DNA of 37,023 nucleotides from a virus, in IMG/VR virus record IMGVR_UViG_3300042876_000224, positions 1 through 37,023 of that record. The stretch is one strand, 5' to 3'. Under the pieces are notes generated by a model that worked only from the letters and a program-made list of their open reading frames with translations, had not been told where the DNA came from and ran no database searches. Both the position numbers and the translations under genes were made by a program. Each line of letters begins with the position of its first letter. The first letter of the stretch is position 1. This document shows, one piece after another, positions 28,072 to 36,797 of this stretch.

Positions 28072-30261
28072 CTACACCGTGAGAGCGCAGGCAGCGGCCA
28101 CCTGCAACAGGTTGGCGTCGGCGACCTCGGCGCGTGCCTGCTCTTGCGCAAGGCGCAACGCCTCGGCGGCGGTCACGCGCGTGCCGTCTGGGAGTTCGAC
28201 TTCGAGGGAGGGATTGGCGCGCGCAGCCTGCTCGGCCGCGGCAACTGCGGGGTCTACTGCTTCGGCTGATCCGCCGCCAGGCTGGCTGCCTTCAGGTTTT
28301 CCACCATCGCCAGCCCGATCCACTGCGACCGCTCCTTGAGCGGCATCGCCTTGAGCTCGGCTGCCGTCGGGAACTTGATCGGCGAAGCCTCGATAGGTTT
28401 GCTCGGAGATTCGACCTGCTTCACGTTCTTTCTCCAATGCCGCGCGGAGCTTGTCCACATCGACAGGGCTATTTTGCGCCTTCTTGGTCAGTGCCGCAAG
28501 GTCGGCAATTGCTTGATTTCCCTTGCCTTTCGAGTTGTCCACGCCGATGAACATCACGCGCGGATCGTCGGCGTACTCGGCGGCCAGGCGCGGGATCACT
28601 TCGGCCACGCCCTTGTGCGTCTTCAGGTGCTCGGCCAGCGGCACCGTGCGCCCGCTGCCGAACTCCTTGGCCTGCCGCTCGGCGCGCGGAAGCGCCCCGC
28701 CGGTCAGCGCGTCGACCGGGTCGCGGTACACCCACGCGATGGTCACCTCCTTGCCCGCCGCCAGCGCCTGCTCGATCTTGGCCTTGGACGAGTCGTAGGT
28801 GTTCATGTTCGTGTCGTACACGATCTGCGACACGTCTTTCGCCGCTTTCAGCGCCGGCAGGCCGTCGATCGCGCTCGTCTTGCCCGCGCCCGTGCCGCCA
28901 GCAGTGAACAGCACCATCGGCGCCTCGTCACCCTTTGGCGCCTCGGCCAGCTTGCGCTCGTACAGTCGCTTGATGAGCCAGCTGGCTGGCTCGTGCACCG
29001 CGGCCGACTTGGTGCGGTCGCGCAGGTAGTCGGGCGAGAGCTCGCGGGCGACGTCGGTGTTCAGCACCTTGCCGCCGTTGCTGTCCTTCAGCGCGGCATA
29101 GCGGGTGGCGGCCTCGTCGACGTTCTGCACGTCGGCGGCCATGCGCTGCTCGATCGCGCGATCGGCCGGCGCCAGGTCCTTGGCCTGCGGGATGATGGCG
29201 CGCTCGACCTTCTGCGCCATCTCTGCGATCTGCGGCGGCAGCGGCTCGCCCTCGCGCACCGGTGCCACGTCGGCCACGTTGACGCGCTCGCCGGCGGCCA
29301 ATTGCGTCTCGGCGCGGTCGCGGGCGGCGTGGTCGGCAGCATCGGCCGCCAGGTCGCCGGGCTTGGCCAGCGCCTGCTGGTCGGCCACTTCCCGCTGCAC
29401 GACGACGTGCGCGGCGTCGACCTGATCCTGCGTCGGGCGCGGTCCCGGCGTTACGCCCTTGCCGCGCATGGCCATCGCCCCGGCGCCGAACAGGAACGCG
29501 GCGCCCGTCGCTACCGTCAGCCCCAGCGGGTCGAACGGGTCGAACTGCTCGGCCTGCTTGCTGTAGTCGGCGGCCTTCAGGATCTCGCGCGCGGCCAGGT
29601 TCTCGGCGACGTAGGTGCCGGGACCACCGGCCGCAGCCAGTGCGCCAGTCTGTGCCCAGGTCTTGCCAGCCACCGGAAGCGCCACAGTGGCCGCCGCCGT
29701 CACGCCGCGCACCGCTGCGACCTTGGTGGCTGTCGTCGCGTCCACGCCCTGCTGGCGCAGCTCGTCGAAGGTGGCGCCGCCCTCGGACACGCCGACGCCG
29801 CCCATGGATGCCAGCGGCCCGCCCAGGAAGTAGCTCGCGCCGGCCTGGGTGACGAAGTCGCTGACGCCGAACAGCGCCTGCCCAGCAAAGCCTGTCGTCG
29901 TCGGATCCGGTTTGCGCTCGCGCGCCACGCGGCGCAGCTCGTCGGCCATGTCGGACTGCAGAAGGGTGTTGTCCTCGATGCGCTTCAGCGCCGCAGCCCG
30001 CTCCTGCTTGGCTTTCTCCGGGTCGGTGCGATTGATGATCGTCGCGCCGAACGGGTCGAACGCGCCCACCACCGTGCCGAACGCTTCGGCAATGTTGGCC
30101 TGCGCGGCGCCCGCCTTCAGGCCGCCGGAGGCCGCGCCCTTGGGTGCCGCCGACCAGATTCCGGACCAGAAGCCCGGGCTCGACTCCGACGCCCGGCCCG
30201 GCCGTTGCTGCATATCGTCGAGCACCCGATTCGTGCCGTCCTGATAGAGTGCGTCCAGCAT
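28072..30261 (-). CDS. Internal virion / ejection protein with zeta-toxin-like kinase domain
   Basis: The product is 729 residues. Residues 1-250 are Gly/Ala-rich with hydrophobic stretches (VTAAATVALPVAGKTWAQTG, GLTVATGAAFLFGAGAMAM). Residues ~390-610 match a zeta-toxin-like P-loop kinase: ARELSPDYLRDRTKSAAVHE, then VLFTAGGTGAGKTSAIDGL (Walker A from Gly455, Lys461, Thr462), NMNTYDSSKAKIEQALAAG, VTIAWVYRDPVDALTGGA and an RTVPLAEHLKTHKGVAEVI lid-like part. The tail is disordered. Zeta enzymes phosphorylate UDP-amino sugars or other small substrates. Within a virion operon this suggests a polyvalent protein sent into the host with the DNA; the effect is inferred. Confidence 0.75.
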   Translation of the reverse strand: MLDALYQDGTNRVLDDMQQRPGRASESSPGFWSGIWSAAPKGAASGGLKAGAAQANIAEAFGTVVGAFDPFGATIINRTDPEKAKQERAAALKRIEDNTLLQSDMADELRRVARERKPDPTTTGFAGQALFGVSDFVTQAGASYFLGGPLASMGGVGVSEGGATFDELRQQGVDATTATKVAAVRGVTAAATVALPVAGKTWAQTGALAAAGGPGTYVAENLAAREILKAADYSKQAEQFDPFDPLGLTVATGAAFLFGAGAMAMRGKGVTPGPRPTQDQVDAAHVVVQREVADQQALAKPGDLAADAADHAARDRAETQLAAGERVNVADVAPVREGEPLPPQIAEMAQKVERAIIPQAKDLAPADRAIEQRMAADVQNVDEAATRYAALKDSNGGKVLNTDVARELSPDYLRDRTKSAAVHEPASWLIKRLYERKLAEAPKGDEAPMVLFTAGGTGAGKTSAIDGLPALKAAKDVSQIVYDTNMNTYDSSKAKIEQALAAGKEVTIAWVYRDPVDALTGGALPRAERQAKEFGSGRTVPLAEHLKTHKGVAEVIPRLAAEYADDPRVMFIGVDNSKGKGNQAIADLAALTKKAQNSPVDVDKLRAALEKEREAGRISEQTYRGFADQVPDGSRAQGDAAQGAVAVDRAGDGGKPEGSQPGGGSAEAVDPAVAAAEQAARANPSLEVELPDGTRVTAAEALRLAQEQARAEVADANLLQVAAACALTV

Positions 30262-30502
30262 GTGGCGCTACCTCCGCACCAGCACGTCGTTCTGGCTCGT
30301 CGCCGGCTGCTTGGCCGTCGTCGGCGCAGCGTTCGTCGCCGCACTGCTCGAGCACGGCGCGAAGGCGTGGGAGCACATCGGCGTGGCCGGATATGCGGCG
30401 GCCGCCATCGGCACAATCTGGGCCGTCATCGCTGCGCTTGGCTGGCTCATTGCCCGCCTTCTGAGAAGTCCAGGATCACGCGCCGGCCTGCGGCGTCGGT
30501 GA
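30260..30502 (+). CDS. Possible two-helix membrane protein on the opposite strand
   Basis: The frame encodes 80 residues filling the 185 bp gap between two leftward virion genes, but reading rightward. It has two strong hydrophobic segments (FWLVAGCLAVVGAAFVAALL and GYAAAAIGTIWAVIAALGWL) with Arg-rich ends on both sides, fitting a hairpin with both termini in the cytoplasm. It would be the only rightward gene in the late block. The ribosome site is poor (GAGTG) and no promoter is evident. The competing minus-strand frame at 30268-30450 shares its third codon positions, so base composition cannot decide. Confidence 0.4.
   Translation: MWRYLRTSTSFWLVAGCLAVVGAAFVAALLEHGAKAWEHIGVAGYAAAAIGTIWAVIAALGWLIARLLRSPGSRAGLRRR
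30268..30450 (-). CDS. Small hypothetical frame in the virion operon (alternative to 30260-30502)
   Basis: The frame encodes 60 residues. ATG 30450 overlaps the preceding stop by ATGA and its TAG lies 6 bases before the next start, so it fits the operon exactly. The sequence (SQPSAAMTAQIVPMAAAAYP, then CSSSAATNAAPTTAKQPATS) is Ala/Ser/Thr/Pro-rich and does not look like a folded protein. Either this or the opposite-strand membrane protein is real; both are uncertain. Confidence 0.35.
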   Translation of the reverse strand: MSQPSAAMTAQIVPMAAAAYPATPMCSHAFAPCSSSAATNAAPTTAKQPATSQNDVLVRR

Positions 30503-32459
30503 TGAACGTCGAGCCCGCGCGGATCGCGTAGCGGCCCTGTCCGGCATACACCAGCAAGGCATTCGGCAGCTGCGACTGCACCTGCTCGCGCGTCACCGTC
30601 GCCTGTCCGGCGCGCATCTCGCTCGGCAGCTTGTCCGCCGGGTACGTGCGCAACCCCTGCGTGAAGTCGCGCTCCGTCCAGCCATAGGGCAGCGGCAGCT
30701 TGCTGTCGTCCTTCTGCGTGAGCACGCCGCCGGTGGCCAGGCGCACCGCCTGCGACACGTCGGCCTTGCCGTCGGCGGCCAGCCCCAGCAACACGCTGTA
30801 GCTGGCGTCCACCATCCGCTGGCGCAGTTCCTCGTTCGGATAGGCGTTGCCGATCTCGGTCGCGATCGACGCGCGCCAGCCCGTCTCCTTCGCGCGGTCT
30901 TCCTTGATCTTGCCGTCGCGCTGCGCCTGCTCGCCGCGCAGGATGAGCTCCGACACGTAGCGGCCCTTGGTCGTCTTGGTGTCGGCGTACATCAGCGCGG
31001 TGGCGAGGTTCCGGTCCTTGCCGTCGATCTGTCGCGCCAAGGCGATCAGCTGGTCCTTGTCGCCGATCGTCGAGCCCAGGGTGGCCAGCGCGCTCGCCTT
31101 CTGGTCCGGCGGCAGCTGTGCCAGCAACCGCGTCAGCTGCTCAGCTTCCATCGGGCGCAGCGGTGACACCGGCTGCCCAGCCCAGACTGACGCGGTGCGC
31201 GCGGCGCTCACGCGCTCGCCGAGCTGCTGCGGCAGGCTGGCAATGTCGGTGATCTGCAGCGGCCGCAGCGTGGGCACCACGCCGTAGTCGTTGGCCGCGC
31301 CGAGCGCGTCCTGCTTCACGGCCGTCTGCACAGCGCCGAGCACCTTCTCGCGTCGCTTGATCTCGTCCTCGAGTGCCGGCGTGCTGCCCTCGGTGTTGCC
31401 GCGCGTGCGCAGCGTGTCCAGTGCCGCCACCTGCTGCTGCACCGGCAGCGTCGCAGCGGCCGCGTTCTGCGGCCCCGTCTTGATGATCTGCGCCATGGCC
31501 ACCGCGTAGGGCGAGCCGGCGAGGTTGCGCTGCACGAAGTCCGCGTACTCCGGCGTGAACGTCCGGCCGGCCTCGAACACCTTCATCGCGGCGTCGAACA
31601 CCTTCTGCTGCTCGCGCGCGATGCGCTCGGCCTCGATGCGCGCCCTCTCCTGCTGGCGCAGGACAGCAGCGTCAGCCGTGGCCACCAACGCCGCGCGGCG
31701 GTTCGGGTCGAGGTCCGGCAGGAACTCCGGGTTCTTCAGCTGCTGCAGCGCGGCCGCGGGGTTGGCCATCACCAGGTCGGACGCCTGGCGAAAGCGCACG
31801 TTCTCCTTGAACGCCTGCACCGTCTTCTGCGCGTCCAGCCCCGCACGGCCAGCGATACTCGGGATGAACGCCTCGACGCTGCGGATCGCCTCATCCGCCT
31901 GCGCGCCGCCGCGCGCCGCGTGGCGCTGCATCTCCTCGAGGTAGCTGCTGGCGCCCTGCGTCAGGTCGGCCTTGTCCTTGGCGTCGACCAGTTTGCCCAG
32001 CGTCTTGCGGGCGGTGTTGAGGTTGTCGGCGAGCGTCGCCTCGACCAGCGGCCGGTGCTCCTCGTCGACGCCTTCCAGCGCGCCCTGCGTCAGCGCCTGG
32101 CTGCGCGCGGCCCATGTCTCCGCGGCCGTCGTCTTGTCGATCGTGCCGTCGGCCAGCCCCTTGGCGAACTCGTCGTTCAGGTCGTTCAGCCCGTTCTGCA
32201 CCTTGGCGGTGGTCGTCAGCGCGCGCACGCGGTTGGCCTCGCGCTGCTGCTGCTTGGCCTCGGCCTCCTGCTGCCGGCGCAGCGCGTCAGCCTGGCGCTG
32301 CTGCTGGTCGACGATCTGCATGCCGGCGGCGCCCGCGCGTTCGAGCTCCTGCCCGATGCCGGCGCCCGCGTCCTGCGCCGTCGGCAGCACACCGCGCTGC
32401 GGTGCGGCCACGCGCGTGCCGACTGCGAACTCCTGGTCGCCCAGTGGGATGCGTGCCAT
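30447..32459 (-). CDS. Internal virion protein, T7 gp15-like position
   Basis: The product is 670 residues, mostly helical with Gln/Ala/Arg-rich heptads (MQIVDQQQRQADALRRQQEA, QERARIEAERIAREQQKVFD). It begins MARIPLGDQEFAVGTRVAAP and ends TFITDAAGRRVILDFSEGGQ. In T7-like phages the long helical protein after gp14 forms part of the ejection tube across the periplasm. ATG 32459 shares its A with the previous TAA stop (TAATG). Assigned from position, size and helix content. Confidence 0.75.
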   Translation of the reverse strand: MARIPLGDQEFAVGTRVAAPQRGVLPTAQDAGAGIGQELERAGAAGMQIVDQQQRQADALRRQQEAEAKQQQREANRVRALTTTAKVQNGLNDLNDEFAKGLADGTIDKTTAAETWAARSQALTQGALEGVDEEHRPLVEATLADNLNTARKTLGKLVDAKDKADLTQGASSYLEEMQRHAARGGAQADEAIRSVEAFIPSIAGRAGLDAQKTVQAFKENVRFRQASDLVMANPAAALQQLKNPEFLPDLDPNRRAALVATADAAVLRQQERARIEAERIAREQQKVFDAAMKVFEAGRTFTPEYADFVQRNLAGSPYAVAMAQIIKTGPQNAAAATLPVQQQVAALDTLRTRGNTEGSTPALEDEIKRREKVLGAVQTAVKQDALGAANDYGVVPTLRPLQITDIASLPQQLGERVSAARTASVWAGQPVSPLRPMEAEQLTRLLAQLPPDQKASALATLGSTIGDKDQLIALARQIDGKDRNLATALMYADTKTTKGRYVSELILRGEQAQRDGKIKEDRAKETGWRASIATEIGNAYPNEELRQRMVDASYSVLLGLAADGKADVSQAVRLATGGVLTQKDDSKLPLPYGWTERDFTQGLRTYPADKLPSEMRAGQATVTREQVQSQLPNALLVYAGQGRYAIRAGSTFITDAAGRRVILDFSEGGQ

Positions 32460-32956
32460 TAGAAGATCCTCCGGCCGTCACGCGTCACGCCTGTGCCGTC
32501 CGCGTTGTTGCGCACGATGTCGCTGCTGCTGCCCGACATGGCCCAGCCCTGCGCCACCGACGAGCCCGCGCGCAGCACCGACTGGAACAGCGCGTTGCGG
32601 CCGCTGCGCCGCGCCGAGTCGCCCTGCGCGACCAGCTCGCGCGCGCGCCGCTCGCCGGTGAGCAGCGTCATGCGCGCGTCCTCGGCGCCGCGCTGCGTGA
32701 TGTCCTGGCCGATGTCGAGCGAGGTTGCGCTGTCCAGCGTCACGCCGGCGCCCGCCAGCGCCGCCTTCGCCGCGCCCCTGGCCTGTTCGGTGCGCCGGCC
32801 GATCTTGGCGGCCTCGGCAGCCGCTGCGTCGCGCTCGGCGATCGCCTGCGCGTTGTAGATCGTCTGCTGCGCCTGGCCGGCAGCGTTGGCCGCCATGCCT
32901 TGCGAGATCGACCCCGCGGCCTGCATGCCCGCGAAGGCCAGCATCGGGTTACACAT
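32459..32956 (-). CDS. Internal virion protein, T7 gp14-like
   Basis: The product is 165 residues. It starts MCNPMLAFAGMQAAGSISQG, then a long Ala/Gln/Glu helix (AANAAGQAQQTIYNAQAIAE, RDAAAAEAAKIGRRTEQARG) and the segment AALAGAGVTLDSATSLDIGQ often seen in podophage internal virion proteins. It has a Gly/Ser-rich hydrophobic part near the C-terminus (VLRAGSSVAQGWAMSG). gp14-type proteins form a channel in the outer membrane during ejection. ATG 32956 overlaps the previous gene by 8 bp and has AGAGGG upstream. Confidence 0.8.
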   Translation of the reverse strand: MCNPMLAFAGMQAAGSISQGMAANAAGQAQQTIYNAQAIAERDAAAAEAAKIGRRTEQARGAAKAALAGAGVTLDSATSLDIGQDITQRGAEDARMTLLTGERRARELVAQGDSARRSGRNALFQSVLRAGSSVAQGWAMSGSSSDIVRNNADGTGVTRDGRRIF

Positions 32957-33410
32957 GAACGCCCTCTATCTCGAACTCGAGGAACGCGCCGTTCGGGCCG
33001 ACGGGCTCCGGTTTCACATGGAACCCCAGCCACTTGAGCCAGCGGATTGCCCGGCGGTGCTCGGCGTGCACCCAGTTCGACAGCACCGCGAAACGCGCGC
33101 GCATCTGGCCCACGACCTGGCGCGACAGAACCGCACCGGCGACGCCGCTCTCGGCGAACTTGTCGGTCGCGATCATCCAGACGATCCCGCGGTCCGGCTC
33201 GCCCAGCATGGCGTTCACACCGAACAGCGCGACCGGCTCGCCGTCGGCGTACACGGCACCGGCTTGCGCCGCCTCGCGCGCGGCCAGAGCGAACACTTCC
33301 GGCGGGTCCTGCAGGCCAGCGGCCAGCATCTCGGCCCGGTCGGCGCGGCTCAGGTGTTCGAGCACGTAGTCGATCGCGTCCAGCGTCACGGTGCGCACTT
33401 CCAGCTTCAT
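32949..33410 (-). CDS. gp13-like protein (DUF2833, GNAT-like fold)
   Basis: The product is 153 residues. The pattern YVLEHLSRADRAEMLAAGL, YADGEPVALFGVNAMLGEPD, IVWMIATDKFAESGV and SNWVHAEHRRAIRWLKWLGF is that of the T7 gp13/DUF2833 group, with an acetyltransferase-like fold that probably serves a structural or assembly role. The WLKWLGF end is typical of GNAT C-termini. ATG 33410 overlaps the tail tubular B stop. Position between gp12-like and gp14-like genes matches T7. Confidence 0.8.
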   Translation of the reverse strand: MKLEVRTVTLDAIDYVLEHLSRADRAEMLAAGLQDPPEVFALAAREAAQAGAVYADGEPVALFGVNAMLGEPDRGIVWMIATDKFAESGVAGAVLSRQVVGQMRARFAVLSNWVHAEHRRAIRWLKWLGFHVKPEPVGPNGAFLEFEIEGVHV

Positions 33411-35629
33411 GAGTTGGCCGTCACCTTTCGCACGACTGAGAGCAGGTAGAACGGCAGCGGCACGTCCTGCTCGATGACGCAGGCCGCCTCGCCACGGTCC
33501 CAGCCCAGGTTCTCGATGCGTTCCAGGCCGACCGTCGACTCCGGCGCCGCGTCCAGCGTGTTCGTGTCAAGCGTCCGCGTCGGGATCTGCTGGCCGTTGA
33601 TGCGGCCGCCCACGGTGCCGAGGAAGCGCAGCGTGATCTCGCCGATGCGCATGCTGTTGCCCTGCGCGGTGCCGTCCTGCATCTGCAGCTCCGGCGTCAG
33701 CAGTTCGACCGTCGTCGTGTACGGCAGGCCGATCTCGACGATGCGCGACGCGGTGCCGAACGTCACGAGTCCACTGCCGTCGACCGTGAACCGGCCGAGG
33801 TAGCTGCCATCGCCGACGACGTCGACCTGGCGGCCGACCAGGTGCGCATAGCCGCCCGCGACCGATCCGCCGACTACGCCGATGCCGGGGATCACGACAG
33901 ACAGGTCTTGCCGCAGCCCGCCGTCGCTCAGGTAGTCGGACTGGAACCGCTCGACGTAGCGCACCGTCGCGCCGTTGACCACGCGGCGCGTGATCGTCCA
34001 GAGGTTTTCGCCGCCGGCGCCATCGGGCAGCACGCAGATCGAGTCGATGCGGTCGCTGCCGGCATTCGTGCGCAGGGTCCACGCGACGACGTTTTCGTCC
34101 TGCAGCTCGTAGGTGCAGCAGGCAAGGCTGCCGTCCTCGCGCAACGCCCACAGCCACGGCTCAGGCGTCTTCTGCCAGGCGAGCTCGCGGATGCCCGTCA
34201 GCGTGATGTGCTCCGACAGGACGGTGATATCCGGCGCGGTGTAGTCGTCATTGCTGGCGTTGTAGGAGAAGGCGCGCAGCTTCCGCTTGTTCACCTGTAC
34301 AAAGACCTGCTCGCGCCCCACCTTGGCCGGGCGCACCTGCGCGCAGCCGTGGTTGCTGCGCGGCCGGATCTGCACATTCGTCGGTGTGATCGGCTTCTCG
34401 ACGCCACCCTGCAGCGTGAACTCGCCGCCGCCGGTCAGCGCGATCAGCGTGCGTCCGCCGGTGATGTACTGGATCGGGTTGACCTCGTCGGTGGCGATCG
34501 TGAAGGCGAACCCGTCATCGTCGTTCACACCGCGCTGGAAGTTCAGGTACTCGGCGCTGCGCGTGCCCCAAACCGTCTGCGGGAACCGCGTCGACCCGGC
34601 GGCAATCAGGCGCTGCTCCCACAGAGTGCCACTGCGTGGGTAACCATCCAGCGAGTTCCAGACCGAAAATTCAAGCGACCACGCATCCGACTGCGCCTGC
34701 GTCGTGCCACTGAGCGCGCTCACGATCACGCCTTGGGCCGAGGTCGCGCTCGGGATCGTGGTCAAGCGGATCAGGCCGCCGTTGATGCGGATGTAGCCGC
34801 CCGGCGTCACGTTGCGCGCGGTGCTGAAGGCAGCGACGCCCGCGGTCAGGGTGACGCCGCCACCTACAGGGCCAGAGACGTCTGGCGCAAGCGTTGTGAG
34901 CGGGGAGCCGCCCAGCGTCCAGGTGTTGGCCGCGAGGCTTGTGCTCGCGAAGTCGCGCGTGATCGTGACCGTCAGCGACGTGGCCGAGCCGACCGCCGTG
35001 ATGGTGGCCAGCCCGGCGCCGGCGGAGATCGTGCGGCCATTGTCGGCCGCAGAGAAGATGCCAGCGCCCACAGTGAGCGTGCGGCCCGCGCCCACCGTCG
35101 CAGCCGACAGCGTCGCGATCTGGTTGAACCGCTCGCCGATCTCGTCAACCGGCGGGTTCACCCAAGGAGCGGCCTCCATCGTCCAAAGCGTGTCGAGGAA
35201 CCGCTGCAGCCGCTGCACTGGCACCTGCTCGTGAAACAGGAACATCGTGTCGGCGCCCTGGCAGTAGTCCAGCGCCGGCAGCATGGCCTCGGTGTAGGGC
35301 GTGGCGATCTCATAGGCCACGCCGGGCGACGTCTCCACGCGCGTGCCGTCGGCGCGGAACACCCGCATGTACTGATCGCCGAACTCGAGCGCGTATGCCT
35401 GCGTCCGGTTGAAGACGAACGGGATCAGGCGCGAGCGCACCGCATTGTTCTTGGTGCCCGCGATGTAGCGCGAGCCATAACTGCGGATGACGCCGCCCTG
35501 CACCAGGACGTTCGCGTTGCGCAGCTGCTTGGCCCCGTTCTGGTAGCGCGCCACATCGACGCGGCCGTACAGGCGCGGCGACAGCTCGCCGGCCGTGAAG
35601 TTGGTATGCAGCAGCGAGGCGCGCGCCAC
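33407..35629 (-). CDS. Tail tubular protein B (nozzle), T7 gp12-like
   Basis: The 740-residue protein is almost wholly beta-strand. The N-terminus LLHTNFTAGELSPRLYGRVD with VARYQNGAKQLRNANVLVQG and VIRSYGSRYIAG is the conserved start of podophage nozzle proteins. Further on are QYITGGRTLIALTGGGEFTL and NHGCAQVRPAKVGREQVFVQ. It forms the lower tail tube joined to tailspikes. GTG 35629 follows the previous TAA without a gap. Confidence 0.85.
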   Translation of the reverse strand: MARASLLHTNFTAGELSPRLYGRVDVARYQNGAKQLRNANVLVQGGVIRSYGSRYIAGTKNNAVRSRLIPFVFNRTQAYALEFGDQYMRVFRADGTRVETSPGVAYEIATPYTEAMLPALDYCQGADTMFLFHEQVPVQRLQRFLDTLWTMEAAPWVNPPVDEIGERFNQIATLSAATVGAGRTLTVGAGIFSAADNGRTISAGAGLATITAVGSATSLTVTITRDFASTSLAANTWTLGGSPLTTLAPDVSGPVGGGVTLTAGVAAFSTARNVTPGGYIRINGGLIRLTTIPSATSAQGVIVSALSGTTQAQSDAWSLEFSVWNSLDGYPRSGTLWEQRLIAAGSTRFPQTVWGTRSAEYLNFQRGVNDDDGFAFTIATDEVNPIQYITGGRTLIALTGGGEFTLQGGVEKPITPTNVQIRPRSNHGCAQVRPAKVGREQVFVQVNKRKLRAFSYNASNDDYTAPDITVLSEHITLTGIRELAWQKTPEPWLWALREDGSLACCTYELQDENVVAWTLRTNAGSDRIDSICVLPDGAGGENLWTITRRVVNGATVRYVERFQSDYLSDGGLRQDLSVVIPGIGVVGGSVAGGYAHLVGRQVDVVGDGSYLGRFTVDGSGLVTFGTASRIVEIGLPYTTTVELLTPELQMQDGTAQGNSMRIGEITLRFLGTVGGRINGQQIPTRTLDTNTLDAAPESTVGLERIENLGWDRGEAACVIEQDVPLPFYLLSVVRKVTANS

Positions 35630-36226
35630 TTACTGCCCCGAGAACAGACGCGCGTAGCGGGAGAAGTGCTGCGGGAAGTCGCCGAACGTCTCCGGCGGGT
35701 TGTCCTGGCCGTCGACTGCCTTGGCCCGCTTGAACGCCATTTCAGCCTTCTGCAGCCAGCCGTCCGCCACCGCCTGCGACTGCGTGATCGCGTAGGCCAT
35801 GGCCGCCGCCATGCGCGCGGTAGCGACCTCGACCAGGTTGCCGTCCCAGCTGCCGACATCCGCGTTCTGGTACACGTACACCAGCGGCAGCGCCGTGGTG
35901 TCGCACAGGATGCGGCGGCCTTCTTGCCGGAAGTCGAGCGGGACCACGTACTCCCCCACCTGCAGCGTGCGCAGCCAATCGCCGGGCAGCAGGAACGAAG
36001 CGCTGTAGTCGAACTCCGGCGGCGTTGCTTCAGGCGCGAGAAGCACTCGCTTCACGGCGCAGTTCCACGGATGCGCCCTCAAAAGATCGTCGCGCACCTG
36101 CGGCCACAGATTGGCTGCCAGCAGCACCCGATCCGCGTTGCCCTCCGCCGTTGCGGTCAGCGAGTTGATTGGCTTGGCCCCCAGCATCAGCAGGGCGTTG
36201 CTGCAGATCGAGACGTCCGTTGCCAT
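35630..36226 (-). CDS. Tail tubular protein A (adaptor), T7 gp11-like
   Basis: The product is 198 residues. MATDVSICSNALLMLGAKPI, then LAANLWPQVRDDLLRAHPWN and CAVKRVLLAP, is the standard start of gp11-type gatekeeper proteins, which join portal and nozzle. The C-terminal helices (ATARMAAAMAYAITQSQAVA, DGWLQKAEMAFKRAKAVDGQ) also fit. It lies downstream of a terminator, so its transcript starts elsewhere or reads through. Confidence 0.9.
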   Translation of the reverse strand: MATDVSICSNALLMLGAKPINSLTATAEGNADRVLLAANLWPQVRDDLLRAHPWNCAVKRVLLAPEATPPEFDYSASFLLPGDWLRTLQVGEYVVPLDFRQEGRRILCDTTALPLVYVYQNADVGSWDGNLVEVATARMAAAMAYAITQSQAVADGWLQKAEMAFKRAKAVDGQDNPPETFGDFPQHFSRYARLFSGQ

Positions 36227-36242
36227 CTTCTCTCGGCCTCAA

Positions 36243-36270
36243 CAAAAAACCGGGGGCACGAGGCCCCCGG
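36243..36270 (-). terminator. Rho-independent terminator after capsid pair
   Basis: On the minus strand CCGGGGGC pairs with GCCCCCGG around a 5-base loop, directly followed by TTTTTTG. It lies between the 156-residue gene (stop 36308) and tail tubular A (start 36226), matching the T7 layout where a terminator follows the capsid gene. Confidence 0.9.
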
Positions 36271-36307
36271 CGTTCTTCCAAGGTGGCCAGAAGGCCGCCA
36301 GCCTTCC

Positions 36308-36778
36308 TCACTGGTTCGTCACGTAGACGAGCAGCAGGGTCAGCGTCTGGTTGGCACCAAGGTTGGCACCCGCGCACACCGAGCGGATCTCGCTGTGATC
36401 GGTGGCCGTGCCTGGCGCAACGTTGGTGACCTCGAAGCCCGCGCCACCGTTGGCCATGGTGGCCGCCGGCGTGAACGCGATGTTCGTCGCCGACGCCACC
36501 GAACTGGCAGCGAGGTAACGGGCCGGCGTCTGCGGATCGCCCAGGTTCAGCGTCGAGGACGCCGCACCGGCCGAGCACGTCAGCCAGCCGAACAGCACGC
36601 GCGAGGCCAGGGGCAGGAAGCCCCACGAGATGAACTCGCCGATCGCAACGCCACCCGCCGCGGGGTTGGTGACGGTCGCGAACATGATGTTCAGCTCGCC
36701 GCCCTGCTGGTTGCCCTTGACGAGCAGCGGGGGCGTTGCCGCACGCGCGGCAGCGATCGAAGCGTTTTGGTTTGCCAT
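36308..36778 (-). CDS. Probable capsid decoration or stabilising protein
   Basis: The product is 156 residues, with a very strong AGAGGAG ribosome site before ATG 36778. Sequence is Ala/Gly/Thr-rich with beta character (GGELNIMFATVTNPAAGGV, GEFISWGFLPLASRVLFGWL, LTLLLVYVTNQ). It is made with the capsid between two terminators, so it should be abundant. Abundant small beta proteins next to capsid are usually decoration proteins; I do not recognise a specific family. Confidence 0.6.
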   Translation of the reverse strand: MANQNASIAAARAATPPLLVKGNQQGGELNIMFATVTNPAAGGVAIGEFISWGFLPLASRVLFGWLTCSAGAASSTLNLGDPQTPARYLAASSVASATNIAFTPAATMANGGAGFEVTNVAPGTATDHSEIRSVCAGANLGANQTLTLLLVYVTNQ

Positions 36779-36797
36779 GAAGTTCTCCTCTGCCCGA

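Noticed and set aside
26714-28339. Rightward 541-codon frame opposite the large ejection protein
   Set aside because: Antisense shadow caused by high GC content; no ribosome site or domain.
28336-30531. Long rightward frame opposite the zeta-domain protein
   Set aside because: Antisense shadow of a clear coding gene; composition is Arg/Leu/Val-rich and without motifs. Only the separate short frame at 30260-30502, which lies in a gap, is kept.
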